This document shows, one piece after another, positions 43,108 through 54,479 of a stretch of 64,000 nt of DNA; the first letter of the stretch is position 1; every line of letters starts with the position of its first letter. Location of the stretch: assembly GCA_002049455.2 (NCBI GenBank), contig KV918782.1, forward strand, positions 396,627 through 460,626, given 5' to 3'. The notes under the pieces were generated by a model. That model saw nothing but the letters and a program-made list of their open reading frames with translations, was not told the DNA's origin and did no database searches. This DNA is from Porphyra umbilicalis (taxonomy: Eukaryota > Rhodophyta > Bangiophyceae > Bangiales > Bangiaceae). Position numbers and translations under genes: made by a program.

Positions 43108-43559
43108 GGGTGGAGGGGGGGCCAGCAGTGCTGTGATAGTGCACGCCGTGGGGGCGGCGGTGTGATGCCGCCGGAAAGAGGAGAGGGGGGGAAGCCGGCG
43201 TCGCAATACGAGCACCAGTACAAAAATGGGGGGCGGGGAAACTCGGCGAGAGCCAGGGTGGGCGGGGAAACAAAGTGGTGTGAAAGGCAAGATACGGTGC
43301 AAGAGGTGGGCAACGAGTGGAACACCAGCCAGGCTCGTGCATAAAAAATTGCTCGTGGATCTATAGACGCGCCGGTACACCGCTGCGCTTGATGCTACCG
43401 CCGACGAGCGCAGGCACCGACACACCACCGGGCCACAGGTACAAAGAGAAAACAAAGCTGCGTGAGCTCGTACAACCGGGTCGAGCGAGACAACATGCGC
43501 GCTGCGCACGTCCGCTGCAGGGAGAGTAGATCAGCCGCGCACCGTCATGGGTGCCTGTG
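43108..43559. other. Gene-poor spacer
   Basis: No gene seen. If the Harbinger element ends on this side, its terminal repeat should be here or within the minisatellite that follows. I could not match it to the region upstream of 39651. Confidence 0.3.
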
Positions 43560-44010
43560 ACGGCTGTGAGGGTGCAGGTGGTCGCACAGGCGACTCGAAA
43601 CGCATCCGTACGGCGGCTGTGGGGGGGGCGGGGCGCGGTGGCGACCCGAAACCCGCCCGTGCGGCGTCCGTGGGGGGTGCGGGGCGCGCTGACGACCCGC
43701 GATCCGCGCGTGTGGCGGCTGTGAGGTGCGCGGGCGCAGTGGCGACCCGAAACCCGCCCGTGCGGCGGTTGTGAGGGGTGCGGGGCGCACTTACGACCCG
43801 CGATCCGCGCGTGTGGCGGCTGGGAGGCGCATGGGGCGCGGTGGTGTCCCGAAACCCGTCCGTGCGGCGGTTGTGAGGGGTGCGGGGCGCGCTTACGACC
43901 CGCGATCCGCGCATGTGGCAGCTGGGAGGTGCGCGGGGCGCGGTGGCGACCCGAAACCCGTCCGTGCGGCAGCTGTGGGGGGTGTGGCGCGCGCCGGCAT
44001 TCGGGACGGC
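43560..44010. repeat. 102-bp minisatellite with 51-bp sub-repeats
   Basis: GACCCGAAACCCGYCCGTGC-type words start at about 43643, 43744, 43846 and 43948, giving a period of 101-102 bp. Halfway between them a related GACCCGCGATCCGCGCGTG word recurs, so each unit is two diverged halves of about 51 bp. Because 51 is a multiple of three, the frame is kept in both directions and long frames appear on both strands (for example minus 43531-44172). I regard these as repeat artefacts rather than genes, although a 34-residue repeat protein cannot be excluded. Confidence 0.7.
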
Positions 44011-44323
44011 TGCGGGGCGCACCGGCAACCCGTGGTGGGTGGTGGGGCTGGCGCAGTTGCGATCCGCCGCCCCTGTGTGTCCGAACCGTGTGGGCGGCAG
44101 AGCGGATCGATGCAGGCCACGGTTTCCATAATGGAGGGCTGCCGTGTGGCCATGCAAGGAACGCTTGCGCAACCAGTGTGATTGTCCTTCCTGCCGTAGA
44201 AAATCGGAGGGCGGCCTCGGAGATCCACGACTTCCACTGACCGTGCCCTCATTTGCATCTTCTCGAATTCAAGTGCGGACTGCATAGCCGTACGCGTGAT
44301 CCTAAATCCAATTCTGTTCGTAT

Positions 44324-46644
44324 TTAGGAACCCTTGGGCACCCCCTGAAGTGGTCCAGCGACCCCCTCCAAACAGGGCTTCAACCGTTGTTGAACCAGCC
44401 TACTTCCTGATGTGGCCGGCGTCCCCCCCGCGTAGTGCCGCCGCAGCGCCTCCATCCCGTGGCGCAGCAGCTCCACGTCGCTGCGGCGGACAGGCCCCTC
44501 CCCCCGTCCCCCCGCCGCTGCCCCCCCAACCAGCGTCCAGTCCATCAGCACCTTTGCGAGCGCCGCCGGGCTGCTCTCCCGCAACAGCGCCGCGCCCGTC
44601 ACCTTGTGGTACACCGCCGCCGACTGCACGGCGGCAGCGGGGAAGGTCGGCGGCTCCCCCGCCGCCACCTCCTCGGCGCGCACCCAGTCGGTGAGGAGGG
44701 CGCCCACGTCGCCGGCGGAGAGGGCTCGGAAGACCCCCTCACACGGCAGGGGGGCGGGCCACGGAAGGGGATCCCCGCCACTCACCCCCGTCAGGTCGCT
44801 GCGCGTCGGGGAGCCTTGGGGGGGCGGCGGCGAGGGGCTCCCGCCCTCGACCGGCGGCCCGTCGCCCCCCCCCCCGCCATTGTCGTCGCCCCCCCCCCGC
44901 CCCCCCCAACGGCGGCTTGGGCGGTGGCAGCCGCCCCCAGCAGGCGTGTGAAGTTGTCGTAGCTCCCCCACTCGGTGCTCACCGCGGCGATAAGGTCCGC
45001 CTCCCTCGCCGCCCCGTCTGACGACAGCACGGTGAGGGCGGCGGCCAAGTTGCTGTGGTTGACCGAAAACTGCAACGCTGCCGACCGCAGGGACCACACG
45101 CCCGACTCGGCAGCCGTCACGCCGACGCCCGCGACCGTCTCGAGGGCGGTGCCGAGCGCCGACCCGACGAGCGGCAGCAGCGCGAGCCCGATTTTGGGCG
45201 CCGCGAGCACCACCGCCGCCCGATCCCGCCGCACGCGCGCGGCCGTGAGCGCCGCGTCGAGCGCGAGCAGCTCCGCGTGCGTTGTCGCCGCCGCCGCCGT
45301 CAGCACCGCCGCGTCGACTTCGAGGCGCGACACCCGCTGGTACAAGTCGCGAAACGCTTCGCCGACGCCCGTCGACGCGCGGCAGTGCAGCTCGACGGCG
45401 TCGGCTTGGCAGCGGTCGAGGAACCGCCGGCGGACGGCGTCGGCGAGGATCGCCGCCGCCAGCGGCACGTCCGTCGGCCGCAGCGCATTGTGGGCGGGGA
45501 AGTAGAGGGAGCGCATCCAGCCGGCACGGCGGGACGCGCACGCGGCGGGGCCTTCGCTCACAAAGAGGCCAGCCTCGGACGCGAGGACGAGCAAGTTGTG
45601 GCCGGCCCGCAGGGCGGGGAGGCCGGGCGTGGCGGGGGGGCGCCCGAGCACCGCCTCCAGGGCGGGAAGCGTCAGCAGGGTGCGGTTGGCGACCGCCACG
45701 GCGTAGGCGTCGGCCAGGTCGTCCACGTCGAGCAGGGACGAGGGGGCGACCGCGGAGGGTGGGGGGGGGGGAGGGGGCACGACAGACACGCGCGGCGGCA
45801 TCGGCGTTCTCCCAGCCTCCCCACCCCCCGACGCCACGTAGGGCGGCAGGCTCACGGCAGGCGCGCGCTCGTCCGACGGCGCCGCGTCGGCCGCCCCCAC
45901 CGTGGTCCACAAATCCACCAACGCGCGGAGCAGCACCAAGTGCCGTGCCGCCTTGGCCGCCTTTGTCAGCGCGACGAGCTCCTCGACGCGGCCGACGCAC
46001 GGCACGTCGTCCGACGCTCTCCCCCCCCCCCCGCTGCGCCGCCGCCGCCGCCGTCGCCGCCGCCGCCGCCGCCGCCCCCACCCGCCGCCCGTCCCCGCCG
46101 GCGGAAGAGCAACGCCCGCACCGTCTCGGCCGGAAAGTCCCCCCGCACCACACACAAGGCCAGCGGCGTGCGCCCGCCCGCGTCGACGGCCGCGCGGCGC
46201 GCCCCCCCCTCGAGCAGCACCGTCACCACCGCCGGCGCGCGCGCGCGGACGGCCACGTGCAGGGGCGCTTGGGCCTCCCCATTGAGCGCCGCCCGCGCGC
46301 TGCACCCCGCACCGAGGAGGGCGGCCACCACCGCCGCGCGCTCTGCCGGCGGCGCTTCCCCCCGCGCAATGGCCGTGTACAGCAGGGGCACCCCCGGCCG
46401 CCGGCGGGACGCCACCCGCACGTCCGCCCCGGCGGCGGTGAGCGCCGCGACGGACGCGGCGCAGCCGACGTGGACCGCCTCGGCCAACGCCGTCGTGCCG
46501 TCCCGGTCCGTCGCGTCCACGGCGGCGGCGGCGGCGAGGAGCGCCGCCACGGCGGTGCCGTGGCCCCCGGCCGCCGCCGCGTGGAGGGGCGTCTGCCCGC
46601 CCGCCCCGCGGGCGTCGACGCCGACGCGTGGGGGCAGCGGGGGG

Positions 46645-46677
<33 letters not shown>

Positions 46678-47178
46678 CCCCCCCCGCTCCGACCCGCGCG
46701 GGTGGCCACGGCCGCCACCTCCCGCTCGCCCGCGGCGAGCAACACGCGGAGGGCGTCGACGTGCCCCCCACGGGCGGCAGCCACAATCGGGGGGTCCCCC
46801 CCCCGCGGGGGCACCCCCCCCCCGCCCGCGCACCGCCACGCAAGAGGCGCCCGAGGCGCCGCGCGTCGCCCGCCGCCGCCGCGTCGGCCACCGCCCCGTC
46901 GGCGGCGGCAGTGTCCAAGAAGAGGGGCGCGTCGGCGCCAACGACGCTGCTGCTGCTGCTGCCGCTGCAGCTGCCGCTGCCGACGCTGCTGCTGCCGCCG
47001 GCGGCGGCGCGGCGGAGACGGCGACCGAGGGGGGGCATGGGGGGGGGGGGGGCGCCTTGCACGGCACGCCGGCGGGCGCGCCGCCGCGCGCGCGCGCGTC
47101 GCCACGGGCGCCCGCCGGCGGCGGCCGCGGTCGGCGAGACGGCAGGCGCAGGGCGGGGAGGATGACGGTCAATGGCAT
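44324..47178 (-). CDS. Ankyrin-repeat protein with unclassified C-terminal domain
   Basis: From ATG 47178 (MPLTVILPALRL) the protein runs to a stop at 44324, about 950 residues. An Ala/Ser-rich N-terminus is followed by ankyrin repeats at about 46130-46850 (GGHVDALRVLLAAG, GGQTPLHAAAAGGHGTAVAA, DGTTALAEAVHVGC, EAQAPLHVAVRA, GGRTPLALCVV). After a Gly/Ala linker comes a helical region (VEELVALTKAAKAARHLVLL, ALRAGHNLLVLASEAGLFVS, IGLALLPLVGSALGTALETV) and a C-terminal part (VLMDWTLVGG, ELLRHGMEALRRHY). Ankyrin repeats mediate protein binding and no enzyme motif is visible. The reading changes frame only at C/G runs (47041-47052, 46796-46830, 46020-46034, 44863-44908), so these are probably assembly length errors; otherwise it would be a pseudogene. 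Confidence 0.7.
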
Positions 47179-49700
47179 GGCCAAAGGGACGGAAGGGGGA
47201 GTTGCGTTGCGGGGAGGAGAGACGGGGGGACGGGCGCACGGGAGGGCCCAGCGGTCCCGCCGCACGTGTGGCGACGGCCGTGTGGGGCGCGCGGCGGCTG
47301 CGTGTCGGGTCGCCGCCGACGCGGGCGGTGCGCCCCGCACACGACCGGGGGTGGGGACGGGGGGGGGGGTGCGTGCGTCGACACCCGCGTACCTAACTAC
47401 AGAACTGTCAGGCACGACCCGCGACGGGCTGGGGGACACCGTCATCGCTGTGGGCGAGGCCCAACAGAGCTCAATTCCGATCGTGCGTCTGATTCTAAAC
47501 TGGCGCACAACAGTCGAATCTAATGCCATCTCATTCGGTGTTGCGGAGATCGCTCTCGTCATTTTCAGCAGGACCACAAAGCACACGTGATCAGAAACGG
47601 GATCGGGCGCGATGGAGAGAGGTCAAGAATCGGGTAGAAGTGCACAGCTTGAAGTCCGCCTGACAGTCTAAAGTCATTCTCATACAATAAGACGCCTCGT
47701 GTATCGGGCGCGTCGTTGGTGTGCGTGCTCTGACCATCTTCAAACTGTGACAATGGCTTGGATGAAGGGTTTTGAGCCTTCTGAAGCCGCGCTCTGGGCG
47801 TGAAGTGCAGTAGGTCCGGCATATTGGCGTGAGCCGAAGCGGGTCATCTGTGGCAAAAAAAAAGGTAGAGAGTACCTCTACCCAGCTGGAGAAGCCCACA
47901 TGTCAAAAACCGTCGTTGAACCTGAGCTGTAGCATGCTTGCCGAAGAACCATTTCTCATGCGTTTAATAAAGTGAGACGGACTATAGGCCGGGCCATGAC
48001 ATCGTGCCCACAGAACACGGAGCTCCTGCGTTTCTTGCTTCTGAAAACACGAGGCTTAACGCATCGGCACAGCACACTTCGTATCAAGACAGAGAAGCTC
48101 ACGAGCAGTAGAATGGCCCAGCAGAGTGAGCGACGCACACGCCCAAAGGCAGGGAATTTTGGGCGGCCCATCCCAGACGGGACGCGTGAGAAAAAGCGCC
48201 CACACATACGATCAATCACACAGCCGCTAGAGCTGCTGTGCCAAGGCAGTGCGGCACTATCCGTTCACAGCAAGCTGTGGGGTTGGGGGGAGGCTCGTCG
48301 GGGGGGGGAATGCGACGCAGTCCATCGCGTGCTGTGTCTCATTATTGGCCAGGGGAGAGTAAGAGGTGTAGTCGTCCAGCTGCACACTAATTACCATACC
48401 GAGAGCCGTTACGGCAGTGTCTCTTGGTCCTGTCAGAGAAACATTTTCCTCACGAGGTAATTCACCAGCGGCGCATAATGAACTCTTCATCCGTTTGGAA
48501 CAGATTGGCCCTGTGTTAGCCTTTTGTTCAAGACGGGAATCGGGTCAGCGTCTTGTTGGGCTTCGCCTGCAGCAACGGTTGAGGGCTGTGTTTGTCACTG
48601 GAGTGACACCAGACGGTGCGGCATTACAAAACTACTCGGGCCGGGCTCACATCTGGGCACAGGAACAGCTGTTCGGCGAGCGACCTGCGCCGTCTGGTTG
48701 TTGGCCCATGGAGATTGAGCCGCGAGCAAAGCGAGCAGATCACGGAGCGCGCCCGCCGATTGGTCGGCCGCGGCCGATAATCGGGCCCCCTCTGACTGAT
48801 GACGAGGACACTCTTGCAATCGGTGCACTGGCCTATGCACCCACCGCGAGCGCGTCCTCGTCATTTGTCACCGGTGCGCGCCCCGCCACGCGAGGCGGCT
48901 GGACGCGTGAGTGTGTCCTGCAGAGCTGGCCCGATGCCAGACGAGCAGTGGGGCCGGTCAACAGCAACCCCCCCGCCGCCACCGTCACTGCGCCAATCGT
49001 CCCGTCATGACTTTTTCCCATCGAGACCTGATCGAGACCTCATATGCGATGAGGTTGGCATCGCTCAGGATATGATTTCCTGCAGGGTTGCTCGATGGAC
49101 ATTGTTGGGCTTTGCGATGGGCTGAATTGGGTGGCCACCGGGCGCCCAGACAGTCGACGTATTGGACGCGTGGGAGAGCAGTTACTTTCGCTTGGAGAAA
49201 CTCCCACAAACAAAAAAAAGTACAATGTTACGACCACCGTCGTCCCGCCACCTCCTTCAACATCTCGCCGGTCTCTGACTCTTGGCCCAGCTCGAGCTCG
49301 GGCGAACTGAAGTGCAGTCAATGTGTGACGCGAGCGCGCGGACGACAGACGGTTGGATGAGGATTGTTCGAGACAATGACTGTGCTTTCATTGGTTTTTT
49401 CGCTCTCTCATCGACGTGCGACCGGCTTTACGTACACTTCTGCGGTTGATGTCATCGGCCAGACGCATTGTTGCAGATGCAAAGTCAGATGCTGCTGGGG
49501 ATGGTTCCTGCGAAGAAGACGTGGTCACGACGACGGTAAGACGGACAACTTGTCAGGCTAAGTGCACCACCATTTGTGCACAAATGCTTGGAATTTTTAT
49601 TGGCAGAACGTTGGGCGACACGACCAGACACTTCGGAATCAACTGCCCAATCAGGATGGCTTTATCTATTCTACTGTCTAAAGTTGACAGGACCTCATCG
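47179..49700. other. Gene-poor stretch
   Basis: Upstream of the ankyrin gene. The first 220 bp are GC-rich and could be its promoter. Plus-strand frames at 47972-48460 and 48417-49010 are open, but neither has a recognisable domain. I see no RNA gene or transposon end here. Confidence 0.35.
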
Positions 49701-49806
49701 CGGCGATGACTTCGATGGGATGACCGATGGACAGAAAATGCCCATCGACCGTCTTTTTTAGCCCATCGAAAGTCCATCGAGGGCTCGATGGGACCGCGAT
49801 GGGAGA
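49701..49806. repeat. Cluster of CGATGG/CCATCG words
   Basis: About seven copies of CGATGG or its complement CCATCG fall within 100 bp, in both orientations (for example TTCGATGGGATGACCGATGG, AATGCCCATCGACC, TCCATCGAGGGCTCGATGGG). The last is a short perfect dyad. It could be a subterminal transposon region or a cluster of factor-binding sites. Confidence 0.35.
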
Positions 49807-50216
49807 CTGTCCACAGCGAACGATCCAGTGTACACGGCTCTATGGCCGGCTCAGCGTCACGTGCCGGTGCTGCCCCGCGCGGCCGCTCGGCCACTGCCCG
49901 GCCAGCCGCCCGACCACGCCTTGTTCACTGCGTCGCGACGCGGGTGGGCGCGGTGACGCAGCCGCCAGACCACCGCAGCGTTTGCCTGTTGAGGTGTTTG
50001 GGCGTGACGACGACCACGCCCCTGCAGACGGCGTGTACCTCGGCGCGCGTGTCGGCAAGCGCCAACGTGCGGGCGGGGTAAGGACCTTGGACCGCCGCCG
50101 TGCCTGGCAGCGGTGCGCGGCCGCCCGCGTGTCACGCCGCCGGCGGGCGGGGCCGCCTCCCTCTGGGACCCCGCCCCCGACCAACGCTGCGAAAACGCTC
50201 GTCTCTCCACGGCACA

Positions 50217-50238
50217 CCCCCCCCCCCCCCCCCCCCCC
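50217..50238 (+). repeat. 22-base poly-C tract in the 5' leader of the VWA gene
   Basis: Twenty-two consecutive C residues end 12 bp before the ATG at 50251. Tracts of this length vary in cell populations and in sequencing, so the count is unreliable. Position in the leader means length changes would not disturb the coding frame. Confidence 0.6.
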
Positions 50239-50250
50239 GGGTTCTCACCC

Positions 50251-52845
50251 ATGACGGGCATGGCTGCCCCCCGGCGGCGGCGGCTCGCCGCCGCCGTCGC
50301 CGCCGCGGTGCTGGCGGCCGCCACCACCCCCACCGGCGGCGGCGCGCAGGGGGGTGGCTTGACCACCCTCCTCGACACCAAGCGGGAGGTGACGGCCCGC
50401 CTCGCGCGCGCCGCGCGCGCCGCCCTCCTCGGCAACGACCGCTGCGCGTCGCTGGCCACGTGCGCGTCGTCCGGCGGCTGCTCCTACGCCGCGTGCGGGT
50501 GGGAGTTTGACGACACGCTCCGCTGCACGCCGCGGGCGGCGTCGCCGCAGTCTGGCTGCGGCGGCGACGGGTGCGGGGCGATCAAAATCGCCAACCGCAC
50601 GGGCTTTGTGCGCGTCGCCGCCGGCACCGAGTTGTCGACCGACGGCCTGGTGCCGCTGGCCGTCTACCAAGAGACGTGCCTCCTCCGCTCCCTCGATGCC
50701 CTCTTTGTGCGCCAAGCCGCCGACACGGTGCCGTGGGCCTACTTTGGCACCGCCAACGGGGTGCACCGCATCTACCCGGGCGTCCGCCGCACGCACCTCG
50801 ACGATGGGACGTGCCGGCCGTACGACCCGCGGCTGCGCCCGTGGTACGCGTCGGCCGCGTCGGGGCCCTTGGACGTGGCTATTGTCGTTGACCGCTCCGC
50901 GGCGATGGGCACCACCGTCACCCCCGGCGGGCGGTCGGTGATGGAGGCGGCATCGGCGGCGGTCGACGGGCTCCTCGGCACCCTCGATTGGTCCTCGTAC
51001 GTGGGCGTCGTGCGCTACAATGACGCTGCCGAAGAATTGGTGTCGTTGAACCGCTTCGTCCAAGCAACGCGGGAAAAGGTCGGCCTCCTCCAGTCCGAAG
51101 CGGCGTCCTCCCTGTCGCCCGCCGGGGGGGTCAATGTGTCGGCCGCCCTCGGCACCGCCTTTGACCTCTTTGAGCGCTCTGCGGCGGCAAAGCGCAGCTC
51201 CGGCTGCACGCGCGTGCTTTTTTGGTTGACCGGCACCAACGACGACTGCTACGCCCGCGAGTGTGGGCCCGACGCGCGCGGGCCGTGTACGTGCACGTCG
51301 ACGGTCGTCGACGAGGTGCGGCGGCGGCAGGCCGCCCTCGTCGCCGCCGACGGCATTCCCGTCACCATCATTGTGCTGTCGTTTGGGGGCGCCTCGGACG
51401 CCCTCGCGCGACAGCTAACGTGCGGCGGTGCCGTCGACGCGCAGGGCCTGGTCGTCCCGATTGAGGACGATGGGGGCAACTTGGTCACCGCCATGGCCCC
51501 CGCCTACCGGTGGTTGTCCACCGCCCGCCGCCGCACGCCGTTGGCGGCCGGCTCGGTGTTTTTCTCCGAGTCGTACGAGGACGATGGGGGGTTTGGCGTA
51601 TTGACCACCGCCGCGCTGCCCGTGTATGACAATGCCGGCGCGCTGCTCGGCGTGGCGGGGGTGGACATCCCCCTCGCGGAGCTCCGCCGCCGCTCCCCGT
51701 CGGCCGAAGACGCGGTCGCCGAACTCTCCGCCGTCGGCACGTGCTCCCGCCCGGGCCTAACATCGTGCGAGCAGCAGGCGTTGCGGGCGCCCGCCGCGGG
51801 GGTGTGCGCGCAGCAGCTGCCGCACGCATTGAGCCGGTGCTTTTCGCCGCCAGGGGGCAACAACGGCAACGGCACCGACAACGATGACGGCGGCGGCGTC
51901 GTGTGGGTCACCCACCTCGACCCGGCCGACGCGCTGCCGGCGGCCGCCGCCGCCGCCGCGTGCGCGCGCCTGACGCCCGACGGCTCTGGGCGGCTGGCGA
52001 CGGGGCGGTCGGCGGCGGCGGCGGTGGCGCTCGCCGGCGTACTCGGCGTGGATCGCACGTGGGTGGGCGCGTTCCGCAGGGCGGGCGGCGGCGGCGGCGG
52101 CGGCGGCGGCGACGGCGGCGACGGCGGCTACGTGTGGGTACTCGGCGGCAACCGCACCGCACCCGTCACGTACACGGGCGGATGGCCGCGGGGGGAGGCG
52201 CCCCGCCCGGGCGAGGGCGCCGGCGACTGCGTCACGGCCGACCGGCGGGGCGTCGGCGGCGCGTGGGCGCCGACGCCCTGCACGACCGCAGCCGTGTACG
52301 TGTGCGAGCTCCCCGGTGGAGCGGCGGCGGCGCTACCGTCAGTGTGTGGCGACGGCGGCGTCACGGTGATTGGCGACGCGCCCGTGGCGCAGACGGTCAA
52401 CCCGCCGGTGGCGCGGTGCCCCGTGGCGGCGGCGGGCCCGCCAACGTGCGCGGCCGTGCCCGAGCGCCAGCGCCGCCCGTTTTGTCCGCTTGGCGCCCCG
52501 GGGGATGATTGTGCCGACCGCTGCTGCGCCGGCTGCACCTGCACCCTTGCGTCATCAAAGGGGGACCCTCGTGAGGGCGGGGGGGGGGGAGGAGAGGAGG
52601 GCGGCGGGCTCGGCCCCGCCGCGATTGCCGGGGTGGTGGTTGGGGGCCTGGTCGGCGCGGCGATCGTGGCCGCCCTCGGCTGGTTTTTGATGCCATGGAT
52701 CCGCCGGTGCGTGGGGGGGGGCGGCGCGGACAACGCCGCCAAGCCCCTGAGCATCGCGTCGGAGGGATCGGCAGAGGGGGGGGTCAGCGGCGGCATGGAC
52801 GGAGAGCCCCGCGGCGTGTCCGTGCCAGACACTTGGGACACGTAG
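50251..52845 (+). CDS. Single-pass membrane protein: VWA, Cache-like and C-type-lectin-like regions
   Basis: The ATG is at 50251 (a second is at 50260), giving about 864 residues. An Arg cluster and a hydrophobic Ala/Val stretch form a signal peptide. A Cys-containing N-terminal region leads into a Cache-like sensor (YFGTANGVHRIYPG, YDPRLRPWYA). A von Willebrand A domain follows (PLDVAIVVDRSAAMG) whose metal site reads DRSAA instead of DxSxS, then a second Cache half (DNAGALLGVAGVDIPLAEL). After a Gly-rich loop comes a C-type-lectin-like segment (TWVGAF, GDCVTADRRGVGGAW, AVYVCEL). A Cys cluster and a membrane span (AAIAGVVVGGLVGAAIVAAL) precede a short cytoplasmic tail. The VWA-inside-Cache order is that of calcium-channel alpha2/delta-like proteins; here a surface sensor or adhesin role is inferred. 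The frame is uninterrupted. Confidence 0.8.
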   Translation: MTGMAAPRRRRLAAAVAAAVLAAATTPTGGGAQGGGLTTLLDTKREVTARLARAARAALLGNDRCASLATCASSGGCSYAACGWEFDDTLRCTPRAASPQSGCGGDGCGAIKIANRTGFVRVAAGTELSTDGLVPLAVYQETCLLRSLDALFVRQAADTVPWAYFGTANGVHRIYPGVRRTHLDDGTCRPYDPRLRPWYASAASGPLDVAIVVDRSAAMGTTVTPGGRSVMEAASAAVDGLLGTLDWSSYVGVVRYNDAAEELVSLNRFVQATREKVGLLQSEAASSLSPAGGVNVSAALGTAFDLFERSAAAKRSSGCTRVLFWLTGTNDDCYARECGPDARGPCTCTSTVVDEVRRRQAALVAADGIPVTIIVLSFGGASDALARQLTCGGAVDAQGLVVPIEDDGGNLVTAMAPAYRWLSTARRRTPLAAGSVFFSESYEDDGGFGVLTTAALPVYDNAGALLGVAGVDIPLAELRRRSPSAEDAVAELSAVGTCSRPGLTSCEQQALRAPAAGVCAQQLPHALSRCFSPPGGNNGNGTDNDDGGGVVWVTHLDPADALPAAAAAAACARLTPDGSGRLATGRSAAAAVALAGVLGVDRTWVGAFRRAGGGGGGGGGDGGDGGYVWVLGGNRTAPVTYTGGWPRGEAPRPGEGAGDCVTADRRGVGGAWAPTPCTTAAVYVCELPGGAAAALPSVCGDGGVTVIGDAPVAQTVNPPVARCPVAAAGPPTCAAVPERQRRPFCPLGAPGDDCADRCCAGCTCTLASSKGDPREGGGGGGEEGGGLGPAAIAGVVVGGLVGAAIVAALGWFLMPWIRRCVGGGGADNAAKPLSIASEGSAEGGVSGGMDGEPRGVSVPDTWDT

Positions 52846-52998
52846 GGAGAGGGGCGGGGATGGCTGGGGCGTGGACTGAACACAAGAGCTGACAGTCAGA
52901 CACAAGGAACGCTCCCGCCGCCGCTGAGCCTCGCGGCCAAGGCAGGGCGCAGCGGGGCTGGACGCTGCGGCTGCCGCGGTGGAACGAGCAACATGCTC

Positions 52999-53139
52999 GG
53001 GGATATTGCTTGTCGCGGTGGGGCGAGCAACATGCTCGCCCCACCGCGACGAGCGATATCCCCCGCTGCACTGGGCTTTTGCCACCTTCGTGATGAAGTG
53101 ATGAAGGTGGCAACAACCCAGTGCTGCTGGGGATATCGC
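52999..53139. repeat. Two adjacent strong hairpins downstream of the VWA gene
   Basis: The first stem pairs 52999-53029 with 53033-53063 (31 bp, two mismatches, 3-base loop), with GTCGCGGTGGGGCGAGCA and its exact complement at its core. The second stem pairs about 53061-53094 with 53099-53132 through TGCACTGGG...GCCACCTTC. A further GGGGATATCGC at 53129-53139 can pair back with the first stem, so alternative folds exist. The block begins about 150 bp after the VWA stop and lies about 1.3 kb beyond the stop of the Fanzor, whose transcript reads towards it. It could be a 3'-end structure, a small foldback element, or part of a structured RNA. Confidence 0.7.
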
Positions 53140-54479
53140 TGACTTCCTACTTTTGGCCCATTTTTTCGATGTTCAAAATGAGCCACATAGTCTGACACTG
53201 TGTCTCAGCCATCCACCCAGCGGAATCCATTGGATTGACCAATGGGCAGCTGACCTTTCTGATTTCAATGATGTCGGCCAAAATTGGGAAGGCAGAAATG
53301 TTGCAACCTGTGACATATTCCAAGTCGAAACATGTTTGGTGACAAGCAGGGAGCCCAAGGACAAGATAAGTAGTCCCGTGTGGCAGGGGAGCTGAAAAGT
53401 TGGGTGCTCAGACTGCGGAGGAACGGAAGGAGTGGGCGGAGCTACCAGAACAACAGCCTGTGACAGCAGGTCGGCAGTTGGTGAATGCGGAGGAATGGGG
53501 TAGGGCGGCCGGTGAGGCTGGTGGCCACCGATGGGGCACACGACTGGCCACCCCTTCAGCGGCGAGCGGCCGCCTTGTTGAAGATGGCGCTGGCGCGGCG
53601 GGCGGTCTGGAAAGCGGCGGGCGGCTCGAACCGCCCTTAGCGTAGCAGCGGTCGCCAGCGATGCAAGGCAGATGGTGGCGCCCCTTCTGCGCCTGCTGTC
53701 GCTCTGGCCACGCTGCCAGGTGCGGACACATACCCATCATGAAGTTGTTGTGCCCCCCTGGCAAGCCTGGGCTGACGCAGTCGCCGCAGGCGCCTGCCAC
53801 CTACTGTCGCGTGCCGCAGGCAGCTGCCTCCTGCAGATACAGCTGTTACTCGGAGTTGCATTCGTCACGCGAGTGCCACGACCGCGCGCTGACAGTCCCC
53901 AACAGAGTTTAGCCGTCACGCTGCGGGGGTCCTGTACCGATACGCACCACTCCCTCCACAGTGGGAAACGGACGGCAGACCGCTCCTTCCACTCCGCGGC
54001 CAACCATACGATTGTAGTGCCTGCAGGCGTCACTGATGTCGGCATCGGGGCCTTCACCTGTTTGCGGAGCAGCTACACTTCGCATGGGCGCTGACCTGTC
54101 AAGGCGCCGATACGATGTCGGTGTGCCTCATGAAATGCCATAGTGTGCTTTCTTTCGCAACAGTGGGGTCGACGAGGGATGGGCCAACGTTGTGCCAGGC
54201 GGAGCACCTTCCTATGTCTCCTTTGGTCGCAGACAGTCGCCCACCTCAGACAGGCAGCTACAGCTGGCTGGCCAACGGAGGCAGTGGTTTCCCAGCTGGC
54301 AGATATTTCCGAGGCCGACCCCGTCACACAGTCGTGGGCCAGCTTCCACTTGGAAATAGCCGCATGCAGGGCTCGTCGACAGACCCATACAACGCCGGTC
54401 TCTCTGGCGTGAAGGTACCAGGCCACAGCTTCCACACCAGTAGTCACCTCTGGAAGAGGTGAGGAGCGAAGCACCCTAT
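53140..54479. other. Region 3' of the Fanzor
   Basis: No named gene. A minus-strand frame at 54073-54483 is open for about 136 codons directly after, and slightly overlapping, the Fanzor stop, and reads like plausible protein with scattered Trp and Cys. In characterised Fanzor and TnpB loci the guide RNA is encoded over the 3' end of the gene and the following noncoding DNA up to the element boundary. This interval is therefore where such an RNA would be expected. I could not identify element ends. Confidence 0.35.

Noticed and set aside
43531..44181. Open frames of 150-213 codons on both strands of the minisatellite.
   Set aside because: The 51/102-bp period keeps all frames open, so openness carries no evidence of coding.
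44435..47590. Very long plus-strand frames opposite the ankyrin gene (up to 822 codons).
   Set aside because: They are Arg/Pro/Ala-rich antisense readings. The minus strand gives recognisable ankyrin repeats.
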